Shown here piece by piece: positions 1-9,691 of a DNA stretch of 64,000 bases. The notes under the pieces are model-generated. The model saw only the letters and a program-made list of their open reading frames with translations, did no database searches and was not told the DNA's origin. The position numbers were made by a program, and so were the translations under genes. The stretch covers positions 1-64,000 of the forward strand of contig DATJWB010000320.1 in NCBI GenBank assembly GCA_035501495.1, written 5' to 3'. The stretch comes from JAIQFL01 sp035501495 (GTDB lineage: Bacteria; Acidobacteriota; Terriglobia; Bryobacterales; Bryobacteraceae). Positions within the stretch are counted from its first letter, which is position 1. Each line of letters begins with the position of its first letter.

Positions 1-221
1 GAGACGTGGAAAACCGCGCCGCCTCCGGTTGCGTTTTCAGCCCAGATGCGGCCCCCGTGGCGCTCAACGATGCGTCTGCAGATCGCAAGGCCCAGGCCGG
101 TGCCTCGCTGGCTCGAAGCCTCTGCAAGTCTCTGGAATGGAATGAAGATGGCTTCGATCGCGTCCCGCGGTATGCCCGGGCCGTTGTCTTGCACATCTAT
201 GATAACGTCTGCCGCGCATTG
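1..221 (-). pseudogene. Histidine kinase C-terminal fragment (HATPase domain)
   Basis: The minus strand reads an ATP-binding domain end: DVQDNGPGIP (N/G1 box), then IFIPFQRL (F box), then GTGLGLAICRRIVERHGG (G2 box) and RIWAENA. This is the end of a sensor histidine kinase that continues past the left edge. The frame is closed upstream by a TAG at 222-224, so the dimerization and sensor parts are missing here. The fragment directly abuts the broken higA remnant in the same frame, so the junction looks like a deletion or rearrangement. No start codon or ribosome site belongs to it. The motif identity is certain; calling it a pseudogene is inference from the missing N-terminus. Confidence 0.75.
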
Positions 222-425
222 CTATCGGCCGACCCGATCGAGGCCATCCGCTTCCGCCCTGGAGCAGCAGGGCAAAGGCCAACATTGCTCCTCGTAAACA
301 TTCACCAGCGTATAGAGGACGTCGAGGGCATCTCCTTTGGGTGTCCCTTCCGCGCCCCGGAGGCGGTCGATGTCTCGGAGCGCACGCCGGTGATCTGGAT
401 CGGTCCGGATCGGCTTGATCTTCAT
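222..425 (-). pseudogene. HigA-family antitoxin remnant with an internal inversion
   Basis: The minus strand starts MKIKPIRTDPDHRRALRDID and continues through EGTPKGDALDVLYTLVNVYEEQ, the conserved N-terminus of HigA-type antitoxins. The expected continuation (…YPxxxPDPIEAIRFRxEQQGK) is absent on this strand. The plus strand of the adjacent segment, about 217-290, reads DPIEAIRFR and, one frame over, LEQQGKG. A roughly 70-bp piece of the gene therefore appears inverted in place, and the helix-turn-helix region after it is lost. The start at 425 is chosen because HigA homologs begin there; it lies 11 nt past the HigB stop, the usual toxin-then-antitoxin order. Confidence 0.7.
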
Positions 426-435
426 ATTGGATGGT

Positions 436-739
436 CTACCCATCAATCAGATGGTATTCGGCATGGCTGCCAATCCACTTGATATAAACAACCTGCCGGC
501 GGAAATCGATCGCGGCGACCAGGCGGAAATCGTTGCCCTTGATGTTAAACACCACCCGTAGCGACGCGGATGATGTTGGCGGTTCCAAAGGAACGCTTCA
601 GCTCGGCGGAATCTTTCCACGTGGCGCCGCTGACCTCGTGGAACCAGGCCTCCAAAGCGTTCCTTACCGCCGATTGGGATTTCTTACCGGCAAGGGGCTC
701 GACGAAGCGCGTCAGCGTGCCGCGAGCGATCACCCGCAA
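436..739 (-). pseudogene. HigB-family toxin remnant, frameshifted
   Basis: The minus strand encodes RVIARGTLTRFVEPLAG, then ALEAWFHEVSGATWKDSAELKRSFG, then in another frame VVFNIKGNDFRLVAAIDFRR and QVVYIKWIGSHAEYHLID. Together these cover a full RelE/HigB-type mRNA interferase of about 100 residues. The frame break lies near 551-560, just before the VVFNIKGN strand. A TTG at 739 or GTG at 733 would be the start. The order toxin then antitoxin matches higBA. One frameshift in the core would abolish the toxin, and the partner antitoxin is also broken, so this is a dead module unless the break is a sequencing error. Confidence 0.75.
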
Positions 740-1020
740 AATGCCCGCATAATACGTTCCCAAACGGGAACAAGCTGGAGGCCGATCTGGACGCAGGGAC
801 TCGGCATGGTTGGCTCCTCATTCTGCGTGGACACAAACACCCAGTAATCGCCGCAAAAATGAGCCCTGCCCAATCTACACCCTGCGCGTCGCACACCCCC
901 GTCGATCCGGTCGCTGCGGATTGGTCGCCGGAATTGTATGATGGGGGTACGCGTCCGGGCGCGGCGGCGTCAGCAAAGTCGAAAAGGCAATGCCTTCCGA
1001 GAAATTCTGGAGGACGCCCA

Positions 1021-1657
1021 TGCTTCACCTGGATAATCTCAAAAAGCAGGCCAAACAGATCGTTGGCATCGCGAAGGGTACTATCCGGTTGCCCAGCGCA
1101 TCAGAGCTGGCTTGCCCCGCTTCCACGACGTCGACGACGCCACGATTCTTTCTACGCCTTTCGCTCTCAGTGACGCTCAAGAATTGATCGCACAGGAACT
1201 CGGATTCGAGAGCTGGCAGGCTCTCCGGGTGGCGGACCTGAGCTCATTCGTCCCCCAAGGCCATCGGCGTGGAAATGAGCCCCAACTACTTGGGGCACAT
1301 CCTCAGTTGTTTGTGTCCGATGTTGAGGTCTCTTGTCGATTCTTCATTGCGAAGCTCGGCTTTACAGTCCGCTTCCAATATGGAAAGCCTGTGTTCTATG
1401 CCCTGGTTCAAAGAGATGTCGCTTGTCTCAATTTGCGGTACGTTCACACGCCCGTCTTCAACAGAGAGGCAGACCGTGATCTGCTGTCTGCGACGATTCC
1501 TGTCGGGAACGTGAAGGCATTGTACTTGGAGTATCAGAGTGCCGGTGCCCCGATACATCAGGCACTGAGGAAGCAGCCTTGGGGGGCTGAAGACTTCATC
1601 GTTAGGGACCCAGACGGCAATCTGATTCACTTCGCACAGTCTGTCGGACCCGCTTGA
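1021..1657 (+). pseudogene. VOC (glyoxalase/dioxygenase-fold) protein, frameshifted near the N-terminus
   Basis: An ATG at 1021 with a good GGAGG upstream opens MLHLDNLKKQAKQIV, a conserved N-terminal segment of this family. The frame then breaks near 1067, and GYYPVAQRIRAGLPRFHD continues one frame over. From about 1112 the frame is open: LSDAQELIAQELGFESWQAL, then a VOC fold with HPQLFVSDVEVSCRFF, LGFTVRFQYGKPVFYALV and the closing DFIVRDPDGNLIHFAQ. The VOC fold binds a divalent metal in many members; the substrate cannot be told. The open part could still be made from a TTG at 1112, lacking about 30 residues. A single-base sequencing error is the alternative explanation. Confidence 0.6.
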
Positions 1658-1682
1658 CATCTCGAGAAGCTCATGCAGGTCC

Positions 1683-3300
1683 TTACTGTTTTACCGAGAC
1701 GCCATTCGCGTAGACGATCCGCCCATTGACCGCCGTCAGGACGGATTGGGTCTTCGGCAGGCCAGGTCAGCGAGCTTTCCTGGCTCCAGGGTTCCTTTTC
1801 GGTCTTCCGGATACTCCGCGTAGGCCGCCGTTCCGGTGTATGCAAGAACAGCTTCTTCGCGCGTCAACGATTCATTTGGTTCTCCAGGATAGTCGCATGC
1901 GAGCATGACGTTCAGGTACGGATTCAATTCCGGATCACCCGCTGCAGCATCGGAAGCCAGGACAAGCTTGATCTTCGCAGACAACAGTGAGCGGAATGGG
2001 CTCTGAAGCGCGAATCGGTCACGACCAAAACGCTGCACAAAGAGATCTTGTCCCTGCAGGTGTGTCGGGTTTTGCACAACAATCGCGCCGACCGCGCTTA
2101 CGCGGGAAATGAGATCCGGCAGCAGGCCGTCTCCGTGTTCAATGCGCGGCCGACGTGCGGGCCATACGGCTTTTCCGCCGGTTGCTTCCATCTCGCGCAA
2201 CAGGCCTCGGCCGTGCGATCCCCGACTGCGTGAAGCAGAAGCTGCGTATTCTGTTGGCCGCCTTCTTCGAGAACGGATCTAACTTCTGAGGCTGTAAAGT
2301 TGACCTGTCCCGATGTTTTCGGGCCATCGGCATACGGTGCCCCCAGAGCGCATGACCGTTCAATCGGGATCCATCCAGCCACCACTTCATGCCGCTGACG
2401 GAGACGGGGTCAGATATCTGCGGCGGCACAGTGGCAGATTCCGGTTTCAGCCTGCCGCTCCCATCCGTAAGAGGAGCGGGGACTACCCGGACGCGCACCG
2501 CAGGATCTATGTCGGAAAGCATGGCGACCCGGCGGCCCGGCTTCGATTCGATCAAGGTGAGGGAGGTGACACCCCACTGTGCCTCGCGTCTGAGGAAGTT
2601 GCGCAGCCGGGCTTCGCCCACCGAAAGGTCAGCCGGCAGCATCGCGAAGATCCGGAACCAAGCGTATTCCTGTACGACCCCGTCCCAGTGGGGCGACCTC
2701 ATGTCCCTTGCCGAACCAGCCGCCCAGCACCGGCGGGTCCTTTGCACGGTTTCCGAACTTGCGTCTGGCCTGTTGATTGAGTAGGGCCGCATGAACCGTC
2801 TGTGTCCAGAGCACGGCTGCGTTTTCGGGCGCGATCCGATCCAGGGACGCAGGGCTGGACTGCGAATCGAAAAATGCAGTTGGTCCGATTGTGCCGGTCA
2901 ATAGATCTCCGGCCGATGCCCTCCGGACCGCTTGCCGTAACTTCTCCCTGACCTCCGAACAGGCCGGGTCTGGGGTGCCGAAATCAACCGAGATACTCTC
3001 CGGGACTTCATCAAAATGAACATGTCCGTCATTGATACCTGGGATGACGAGGCGACCGGCCAAGTCAATCTGTTGGGCGTTGCCTGCGAGCGACAGGATT
3101 TGCTGATTCGTGCCAGCCGCCAGAATGCGATTACCCTGGATGGCGATTGCTTCCGCGTACCGGAATTCGTCCCCCGTAAATATCCGGCCATGAACAAGAA
3201 CCAGGCTGGGGACGCCCGTCGGGTTATGCCTGTTGCAAACACCCAGGCCCAGGAGGAGCAGAAGGACAGATGTCCAGGGCGACCTTTGGCCGCGCGACAT
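1683..3300 (-). pseudogene. Amidohydrolase (YtcJ-like), lipoprotein type, with four frame breaks
   Basis: The minus strand begins with a lipoprotein-like signal (LLLLLGLGVC) and then LVLVHGRIFTGDEF, AEAIAIQGNRILAAGT and LVIPGINDGHVHFDE, the start of a YtcJ-like metal-dependent amidohydrolase. Homologous sequence continues through VTSLTLIES, GMKWWLDGS, LLLHAVGDRTAE, RIEHGDGL and LASDAAAGDPELNPYLNVM, ending TAVNGRIVYANG. These pieces lie in successive frames, with breaks near 2.7, 2.37, 2.2 and 1.75 kb. So many breaks mean a genuinely decayed gene. Metal-ligand motifs (HVHFD, HAVGD, EHGD) are still readable, so the decay is probably recent. It lies just downstream of fumarase on the same strand. 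Confidence 0.8.
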
Positions 3301-3374
3301 TTTCCAGTCCTACACCGGCCGGAGTACTTTGGCTTCGTTTTGTGAGCTTCCCCTCCCCGCCGTGACGGACAAAC

Positions 3375-4892
3375 CTATCGGCTGGCCATCTCCGCCAGCG
3401 CCTCTCCGGTCGTCTTCTCCACGTCCGCATGCAGGCTGTTGCCGTGCGCGTCCATGGTGACGATGGCGGCGAAGTTTCTGACGCGCAGATGCCACATGGC
3501 TTCCGGAATTCCGAACTCCATCAGGTGGACTCCCAACACCTGTTCCACCGTCCTGGAATAATACTGCGCGGCGCCGCCGATGCCGTTCAGGTAGACCGCA
3601 CCCGACTCCTTGAGCGCCGCCAGAGTCTTCGCGCCCATGCCTCCCTTGCCGATCACCGCACGTACACCGTAGCGCCGGATCACGTCCGCCTGGTAAGGCT
3701 CCTCGCGGCTGCTCGTGGTCGGTCCGGCCGCTTTCACGGCCCAACCGTCACCTTGCTTCAGCATCACGGGGCCGCAATGATAGAGCGCCGCGCCGTTCAG
3801 ATCCACGGGGGGCGGATTCTTCATCAGGTAGGCGTGCACATTGTCGCGGCCGGTAAACATCTCGCCCGAGATCAGCACCACGTCGCCCACCTTCAAGGCT
3901 CGCATCTGCGCCTCGGTCAGCGGCGGAGTCAGCACTACCTCGCGGCCGGTCAGCGGGAAACCTTCGCCGCGCGCCATGCGCTCAATGGGCCGCGATGGAT
4001 CGCGGTACAGCCATTTCGTAATCGCGCCCGTGGCGGCGTCCAGCCGGATGCCCAGGCGCCGGAAGGCCCAGCAATCGTAAGCCACCGAAACAAAGAAACT
4101 CGCAGGCAGACGGTTAGCCGCCGTGATCTTGCATCCGATGAGCGAGGCTTTGCCGCCGAATCCCATCGCGCCGACACCGAGGCGGTTGGCCTCCTCCATG
4201 ATCTCCGATTCCAGTTTCGCCAGCGTAGGATTGGGATTCACGTCGTCCAGTGTACGGAGCAGTTGCCGCTTGGCCAGTTCGTACCCATGAGCGCGGTCGC
4301 TGCCGATGCACACGCCCAGCGCTCCCGGCGCGCAACCCTGTCCCTGCGCCTGCCACACCGCGTGCAGAATGCATTTGCGCACGCCTTCCAGATTGCGGTC
4401 GGCGCGGCCCAGATGATCGAGATGGCAGGGCACGGAGTACTGGATGTTCTTGTTTTCGCAGCCGCCGCCCTTCAGAATCAGCCGCACTTCGATCTCGTCC
4501 TCTTCCCATTGCTCGAAGTGCACCACCGGAGTCTCGCCGCCCAGGTTATTTCCGCTGTTCTTCCCGGTCAGAGAATCCACGGAATTCGGGCGGAGCTTTC
4601 CCTGGCGCGTAGCCTCCGCGACGGCTTCCAGAATCGCCTTCCGGATCCGGATCTGATTGACGCCTACCGGCGTCTGCACAAAAAAGGTCGGCATGCCGGT
4701 GTCCTGGCAGATGGGGCCTTCGTCATCCACCGCCATATCGACGTTGGACAGGATAATGTCGAGGGCCTGCGAAGACTGCGTCCCGGGCGTTTCGGCGCTG
4801 GCCGCCAGCGACATGGCGGCGCGCACATCGGGCGGAAGATTGGTGGAGGTCTGGGTGACCAGCTCCAACAGACTGGTGGCTAGAAATTCCAT
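3375..4892 (-). CDS. fum: Fumarate hydratase class I, [4Fe-4S] type
   Basis: This 505-residue protein converts fumarate to malate in the TCA cycle, in the cytoplasm. It is a full-length fusion of the alpha and beta domains of class I, iron-sulfur fumarases. The three cluster cysteines are visible in ICQDTGMP, GGGCENKN and GVCIGSDRAHGYELAKRQL. The C-terminal beta domain carries GEMFTGRDNVHAYL, KAAGPTTSSR and IGKGGMGAKT. The start gives the normal N-terminus MEFLATSLLELV. It is monocistronic here, followed by a decayed amidohydrolase, and divergent from the sedolisin gene. Being an oxygen-sensitive cluster enzyme, it is usually the form used at low oxygen. Confidence 0.96.
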   Translation of the reverse strand: MEFLATSLLELVTQTSTNLPPDVRAAMSLAASAETPGTQSSQALDIILSNVDMAVDDEGPICQDTGMPTFFVQTPVGVNQIRIRKAILEAVAEATRQGKLRPNSVDSLTGKNSGNNLGGETPVVHFEQWEEDEIEVRLILKGGGCENKNIQYSVPCHLDHLGRADRNLEGVRKCILHAVWQAQGQGCAPGALGVCIGSDRAHGYELAKRQLLRTLDDVNPNPTLAKLESEIMEEANRLGVGAMGFGGKASLIGCKITAANRLPASFFVSVAYDCWAFRRLGIRLDAATGAITKWLYRDPSRPIERMARGEGFPLTGREVVLTPPLTEAQMRALKVGDVVLISGEMFTGRDNVHAYLMKNPPPVDLNGAALYHCGPVMLKQGDGWAVKAAGPTTSSREEPYQADVIRRYGVRAVIGKGGMGAKTLAALKESGAVYLNGIGGAAQYYSRTVEQVLGVHLMEFGIPEAMWHLRVRNFAAIVTMDAHGNSLHADVEKTTGEALAEMASR

Positions 4893-4972
4893 ATTGGTAT
4901 CCGGAAACCTCTATTGTAAGGCCATGCGGAAAAGTCTGGGGATGGCTCGTGGGAGCCTCTCGCATGCTGTCC

Positions 4973-4999
4973 TTGGTACGTATGACCTCTGGCTATATA
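4973..4999 (+). promoter_or_regulatory. Possible sigma70-like promoter for the sedolisin gene
   Basis: In the divergent gap between fumarase and sedolisin, TTGGTA (4973-4978) and TATATA (4994-4999) resemble -35 and -10 boxes, about 58 bp before the ATG. The spacing is only 15 bp, shorter than ideal, so this is weak. Confidence 0.25.
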
Positions 5000-5056
5000 G
5001 CTCTGTAAACCTTTGGGTTATGGACACATAGTCGTACTGTGAGCGATACAGAAGTC

Positions 5057-7522
5057 ATGGTATCGCGCCCCGGTGTCCTTGCCGCACTCCTCGTTTCGGT
5101 GGTTACTTCCGTGTCATCGGCCCAGCAGGATCGCATCACTGCCCCGATCGATGCCCGCCGTTCGGTGGTGGTCCGAGGCAGCGTTCCGCTGAGGGCGGAT
5201 GCCAGGTACGATCAGGGGGTGGTAGAGCCGGATTTCAAGCTCGGCAACATCACGCTCATCGTGAGGCCGTCCGCCGCGCAACAAACCGCCCTCGAACGGT
5301 TGCTCGCCGAGCAGCAGGATCCCGCGTCGCCCAATTACCACAACTGGTTGACGCCTGAAGGCTACGCCGACCGCTTCGGACTGACCGCGTCCGATCTCGA
5401 CCAGGTCACCAACTGGCTGCGATCCGAAGGATTCAACATCACGTATACGGCCCGCGGCCGCGATTTCATCAGCTTCAGCGGCACGGCGAGCCAGGTGAAG
5501 TCGGCCTTTCACACCGAGATTCACCGCTACCGGGTAGGGGCCGAATCGCACTTCGCGAATGCCACCGACCTGTCTCTCCCGGAGTCCATCGCGCCGATGG
5601 TGGCCGGTGTCCTGGGACTGCACGACTTCCACCCCAAGGCGCCCCGCAAGCGAATCCAGCCGTACTTTACCGACACCGATGGCACCCATTACCTCTCGCC
5701 GGACGATTTCGCGGCCATATACGATTTGACCCCTCTCTACAACTACGGATTTGAAGGCAGCGGGCAGAGCATCGTGATCGTGGGGCAGAGCGACATCGAT
5801 CCTTCCGATATCGCCGCCTTCCGCAAACTCTGGGGTCTGCCGCCCTCCCCCATCCAGATAGTGCCCACCGGCAATTATCCGGGCTTCTCCGACGGCGACG
5901 AAATCGAGGCGGACCTGGATCTCGAGTGGGCCGGAGCCGTGGCGCGATTTGCGTCCTTGATCTTCGTCTATAGCGACGACGTGCAGTACTCGGCGTATTA
6001 CGCGATCGACAACAACCTCGCCCCCGTGGTCAGCGAGAGTTTTGGTTTGTGTGAATACCAGGTCGCCACGAACCGGTTGGGCACCTATCAATTCCAGGTG
6101 GAGGCGCAAAAAGGCAATTCGATGGGAATCACCTGGCTGGCTTCGTCCGGCGATTCGGGTTCGGCCGGGTGCGACTACCAGGTCGATGTCGCAACTCAGG
6201 GTCTGGCAGTCAGTCTTCCCGCCAGCGTTCCCGAGGTCACGGCGGTGGGCGGGTCGCAGTTTAATGAAGGAGCCCAAAGCTATTGGACGGCCAACAATGC
6301 GGCTTATGGTAAGTCGGTGCTCTCCTACATTCCGGAGGCGGCATGGAACGACGGGGCAGGGGGCCAGGGAATTGGCGCCAGTGGGGGCGGTGTGAGCGCC
6401 CTTTACCAGAAGCCCTCCTGGCAGACGGGCCCTGGTGTTCCCAACGATGGGCAGCGCGATGTTCCGGATGTCGCCTTCACGGCGTCCGACCTTCACGATC
6501 CTTACATCGTGATCGGCCAGGGCGAGGCCTTCGGGGTGGGCGGCACTTCTGCCTCCGCGCCGTCTTTCGCCGGGATCCTTGCCGTGGTCAACGAGTACCT
6601 GGTGAAGAACCAGGTGCAGTCGAAGCCGGGTTTGGGCAACATCAACCCCAAGCTCTACAGCATGGCCGCGGCAGGCGCTTCCGGCGTCTTTCACGACATC
6701 ACTTCCGGGGACAACATAGTCCCCTGCCAGGTTGGCACATTGAACTGCACCACCGGCCAAATGGGGTACAAGGCGGGCCCGGGTTACGACCTGGTAACCG
6801 GCCTGGGTTCAGTGGACGTATTCAACCTGATCAACACATGGGCCGGAATCCAGGTGAGTTCCACCATCACCACCCTCACGGCGAGCCCCTCTACGATCAC
6901 CAGCAGCGGGTCCTCCGTAGTGACCGCGACAGTCAAGGCCGTGACCGGAACGAGGCCGCCCACCGGCACAGTCTCATTCGCACTCGGCAGCATTCTGCTG
7001 GGCACCGCAACGCTCTCGGGGACCGGAGGATCGGCCACCGCCTCCATCACCGTCTTTGGCGGCCAGTTGCTCACGGCAAGCAACACCATACAGGCGACCT
7101 ACAGTGGCAGCTTGACGTTCACGCCATCATCGGCCAGCACCACGCTCACCCTTGGCAAACCAACCGCGACCTCGGCGGTGACCCTCTCGGTAAACCCGAA
7201 TCCGGTCTATCAGCAGGCGCCCAATGCAAATGGCGCAACGTTCTCTTTCACCGTGCAGCTCAAGGAAACCGCGGGAGTGGCCACCACGATCACCGGGTTC
7301 AGCTTCGGCGGTGTGAGCTATACATCCTCGATCGCGAGTTTCTTCGGCAGCACCACGCTTCCGGCGGACGGCACGCTTTCCGCGAGCCTCGGGTCGAAGA
7401 ACATAGCCGTGCCGTCCACGCAGGTGGTCGTCGTCTCCGGACGCGACGCCAGCGGAGCGACCTGGTCGCAGCAGCTTTCGGTTCCGTTCCTTCCCAAGCC
7501 GGCCGGATCGCAGGGGAACTAG
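5057..7522 (+). CDS. Secreted sedolisin (peptidase S53, pro-kumamolisin type) with C-terminal Ig-like domains
   Basis: This is an exported acid serine-carboxyl peptidase. From the ATG at 5057 it has a signal peptide (MVSRPGVLAALLVSVVTSVS), a pro-kumamolisin activation domain (about 30-200, with NYHNWLTPEGYADRFGLT) and the S53 catalytic domain. The Glu/Asp pair lies in EIEADLDLEW (about 281-290), and the serine in GGTSASAPSFAG (about 496). The calcium-site end of the domain follows with DITSGDN and GYDLVTGLGSVD. Residues from about 600 are Thr/Ser-rich Ig-like repeats typical of cell-surface proteins. A GTG at 5039 would add six residues before the signal, so the ATG is preferred. Substrates are probably proteins outside the cell. 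Confidence 0.93.
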   Translation: MVSRPGVLAALLVSVVTSVSSAQQDRITAPIDARRSVVVRGSVPLRADARYDQGVVEPDFKLGNITLIVRPSAAQQTALERLLAEQQDPASPNYHNWLTPEGYADRFGLTASDLDQVTNWLRSEGFNITYTARGRDFISFSGTASQVKSAFHTEIHRYRVGAESHFANATDLSLPESIAPMVAGVLGLHDFHPKAPRKRIQPYFTDTDGTHYLSPDDFAAIYDLTPLYNYGFEGSGQSIVIVGQSDIDPSDIAAFRKLWGLPPSPIQIVPTGNYPGFSDGDEIEADLDLEWAGAVARFASLIFVYSDDVQYSAYYAIDNNLAPVVSESFGLCEYQVATNRLGTYQFQVEAQKGNSMGITWLASSGDSGSAGCDYQVDVATQGLAVSLPASVPEVTAVGGSQFNEGAQSYWTANNAAYGKSVLSYIPEAAWNDGAGGQGIGASGGGVSALYQKPSWQTGPGVPNDGQRDVPDVAFTASDLHDPYIVIGQGEAFGVGGTSASAPSFAGILAVVNEYLVKNQVQSKPGLGNINPKLYSMAAAGASGVFHDITSGDNIVPCQVGTLNCTTGQMGYKAGPGYDLVTGLGSVDVFNLINTWAGIQVSSTITTLTASPSTITSSGSSVVTATVKAVTGTRPPTGTVSFALGSILLGTATLSGTGGSATASITVFGGQLLTASNTIQATYSGSLTFTPSSASTTLTLGKPTATSAVTLSVNPNPVYQQAPNANGATFSFTVQLKETAGVATTITGFSFGGVSYTSSIASFFGSTTLPADGTLSASLGSKNIAVPSTQVVVVSGRDASGATWSQQLSVPFLPKPAGSQGN

Positions 7523-7600
7523 GGAACTAGCGCGCGCCGCAACATCGACTCCGCACCGGCCGGGATACCATTATGGTAGAAGCTCGGTATCCGGGTCCCC

Positions 7601-9001
7601 ATGAGCCAGCCCCGCGACATGTTCCGCCCGCTCGGCAACGGCGCCCCTCTTGTGACCAGCCGCCTGGCCCTGATGGCCGGCTTTGGCGGCCTGCTGCTCC
7701 TGATGGCGTTCGCCGGTTTCGACGGGATTCAGGCTTTTGAACAGATCCAGACCTCCAACGACGCGATTCGCGCGGACTTTCTATTGCGCACCCGCGTGCT
7801 CGAGCGCATCCGCGCCGACGTTTACGTCTCCGGCACTTATGTCCGGGACTATCTCCTCGAGCCCGAAAGCGGCAAAGCCGAAGGCCATCGGTATACTCTT
7901 CTCGAGACCCGCGCCGATATGGATGCCGCGTTGGAACAATATCATGCGCTCCTCAATGCGCAGGAGACAGAGCCTTTCCAAGTCCTCACGCGCGAATTGG
8001 CGGCGTATTGGAGAGTGCTCGAGCCGGTGTTCGGCTGGACCACCGATCAGCGCCGCCGCGACGGCTACGCCTTTCTGCGCGATGAAGTCTTTCCGCGCCG
8101 CCAGACGATGCTGGGAATCGCGGGACAGATCGGAGCGATCAACGAGTCCCAGCTCAATGCCGGCAAGGAGAAGGTGGAGACCATCTTCCGGCAGTCCCGG
8201 CGCCGTCTTACCGTCACGATCGGCTTGACCATCGGGCTTGGTCTTTTGCTCGCCGCTTTTAGCACGCGCAAGATCGTGCGGCTGGAGACCGAGACGGCCG
8301 AGCGCTACCGGGAGATCTCGGACGCACGCGCGGAGTTGAAGCAGTTGTCGGCGCGCCTGGTGGAGGCCCAGGAAGAGGAACGCCGCTCGATCTCCCGTGA
8401 ACTGCACGACGAGATCGGCCAGTCCCTGACCGGGGTGCTGTTGGAGATGGCCAATCTGTCCACTTTGATCCGCACGCGGAACACCGAGGCCATCGCCGCC
8501 AAGGCCGCCGAAATCAAGAAGCTGGTGGAGAACTCCATCCGCGTGGTACGCGACATGGCGTTGCTTCTGCGCCCCTCGATGCTCGACGATCTCGGCTTGG
8601 TGCCGGCCCTGCAATGGCAGGCGCGCGAGGTATCCCGGCGCAACGGCCTCTGGGTGAAGGTCGCGGCCGGCGAAGTCTCTGAAGAGTTGCCGGAAGAGCA
8701 CAAGACCTGTATTTATCGCATTGTTCAGGAGGCCTTGCACAACATTGTGAAGCACGCCGATGCGCGCGAGGTGAAGATTACGGTGCGGCAGGAACCCGAT
8801 CGCCTGCTGCTCTCGATCGACGATGACGGCAAGGGTTTCCACGCACAGGAGAAAGGCATGGGTATTTTGGGAATGCAGGAACGGGTCAGTTATCTGGGCG
8901 GAGCTTTCGCGGTGGATTCCGAGCCCGGCCGCGGCACCCACCTGACGGTAACGCTCCCCCTGGCGCAACCGGCCGTGAGGACCGCGCGGGAGGCTGTATG
9001 A
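7601..9001 (+). CDS. NarL-family sensor histidine kinase (HisKA_3)
   Basis: This 466-residue membrane kinase has one TM helix near residues 24-42, an extracytoplasmic helical sensor region of about 150 residues, a second TM helix near 206-224, then a HisKA_3 domain with the phospho-acceptor in SRELHDEIGQS (His about 269). A HATPase domain follows with EALHNIVKHADA, DDDGKGF and GMGILGMQER. The helical sensor resembles CHASE3/4HB-type domains; the ligand is unknown. It overlaps the next gene by four bases (ATGA) and so is co-translated with its response regulator. The pair is followed closely by a CxxC protein and a transport/catabolic operon that it may control. Confidence 0.94.
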   Translation: MSQPRDMFRPLGNGAPLVTSRLALMAGFGGLLLLMAFAGFDGIQAFEQIQTSNDAIRADFLLRTRVLERIRADVYVSGTYVRDYLLEPESGKAEGHRYTLLETRADMDAALEQYHALLNAQETEPFQVLTRELAAYWRVLEPVFGWTTDQRRRDGYAFLRDEVFPRRQTMLGIAGQIGAINESQLNAGKEKVETIFRQSRRRLTVTIGLTIGLGLLLAAFSTRKIVRLETETAERYREISDARAELKQLSARLVEAQEEERRSISRELHDEIGQSLTGVLLEMANLSTLIRTRNTEAIAAKAAEIKKLVENSIRVVRDMALLLRPSMLDDLGLVPALQWQAREVSRRNGLWVKVAAGEVSEELPEEHKTCIYRIVQEALHNIVKHADAREVKITVRQEPDRLLLSIDDDGKGFHAQEKGMGILGMQERVSYLGGAFAVDSEPGRGTHLTVTLPLAQPAVRTAREAV

Positions 9002-9648
9002 AGAGCATCCGGATCCTGCTCGCCGATGACCACACCGTGGTGCGCAAGGGATTGCGCCTCCTGCTGGAAAACCAACCCGGCTTTACGGTGGTTGCCGATG
9101 CTTCCGATGGCCGTGAGGCGGTAGCCTTGGCAGAGGAACACAAGCCGGATGTGCTGGTGATTGACGTCGCGATGCCGACACTGAACGGCATTGAGGCCGC
9201 CCGTCAGATTGCTGTCAAATTGCCGCAGACCGCCATCGTCTTCCTGAGCATGCACGCCGACGAGAGCTACGTACTGAAGGCGCTCAAGGCCGGTGCCCGC
9301 GCCTACCTGTTGAAAGATTCCGCCGAATACGACCTGATCAACGCGGTGAAGGCCGTGAGCGACGGCAAGGCATTCTTCAGCCCCGCCATCAGCAAGATGC
9401 TGGTGGAAGACTACATGCGGCAGATGCAGGAGCGCCAGGTGGAAGACAGCTACGAACTGCTGACTACCCGGGAAAGGGAAGTGCTGCAGTTGCTCGCCGA
9501 AGGCAAGAACAACAAGGACGTCGCCGGGATCCTGAATCTCAGCCTCTACACCGTGGAAACCCACCGCAGCAACATTTTTCAGAAACTGAATCTCCACAGC
9601 GGCGCCGAACTGATTCTGTACGCCATCCGCAAGGGCGTGATCAGTTGA
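8998..9648 (+). CDS. NarL/FixJ-family response regulator
   Basis: This 216-residue DNA-binding regulator has a receiver domain with phosphorylation site Asp56 in VLVIDVAMPTLNG, acidic pocket ADDH and conserved Lys in AYLLKDSAEYD. The C-terminal LuxR-type helix-turn-helix reads LTTREREVLQLLAEGKNNKD then LYTVETHRSNIFQKL. It is translationally coupled to the histidine kinase upstream and is almost certainly its partner. Targets are not visible in the sequence; the downstream co-directional genes are the obvious candidates. Confidence 0.95.
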   Translation: MKSIRILLADDHTVVRKGLRLLLENQPGFTVVADASDGREAVALAEEHKPDVLVIDVAMPTLNGIEAARQIAVKLPQTAIVFLSMHADESYVLKALKAGARAYLLKDSAEYDLINAVKAVSDGKAFFSPAISKMLVEDYMRQMQERQVEDSYELLTTREREVLQLLAEGKNNKDVAGILNLSLYTVETHRSNIFQKLNLHSGAELILYAIRKGVIS

Positions 9649-9691
9649 CCCACACTACCCGGCAACCTCCGCCCCCGATTAGGATAGATCT

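Noticed and set aside
746..1020. A gene between the higB remnant and the VOC gene
   Set aside because: Open frames here have no recognisable motif or ribosome site; I see nothing else in this 275-bp stretch.
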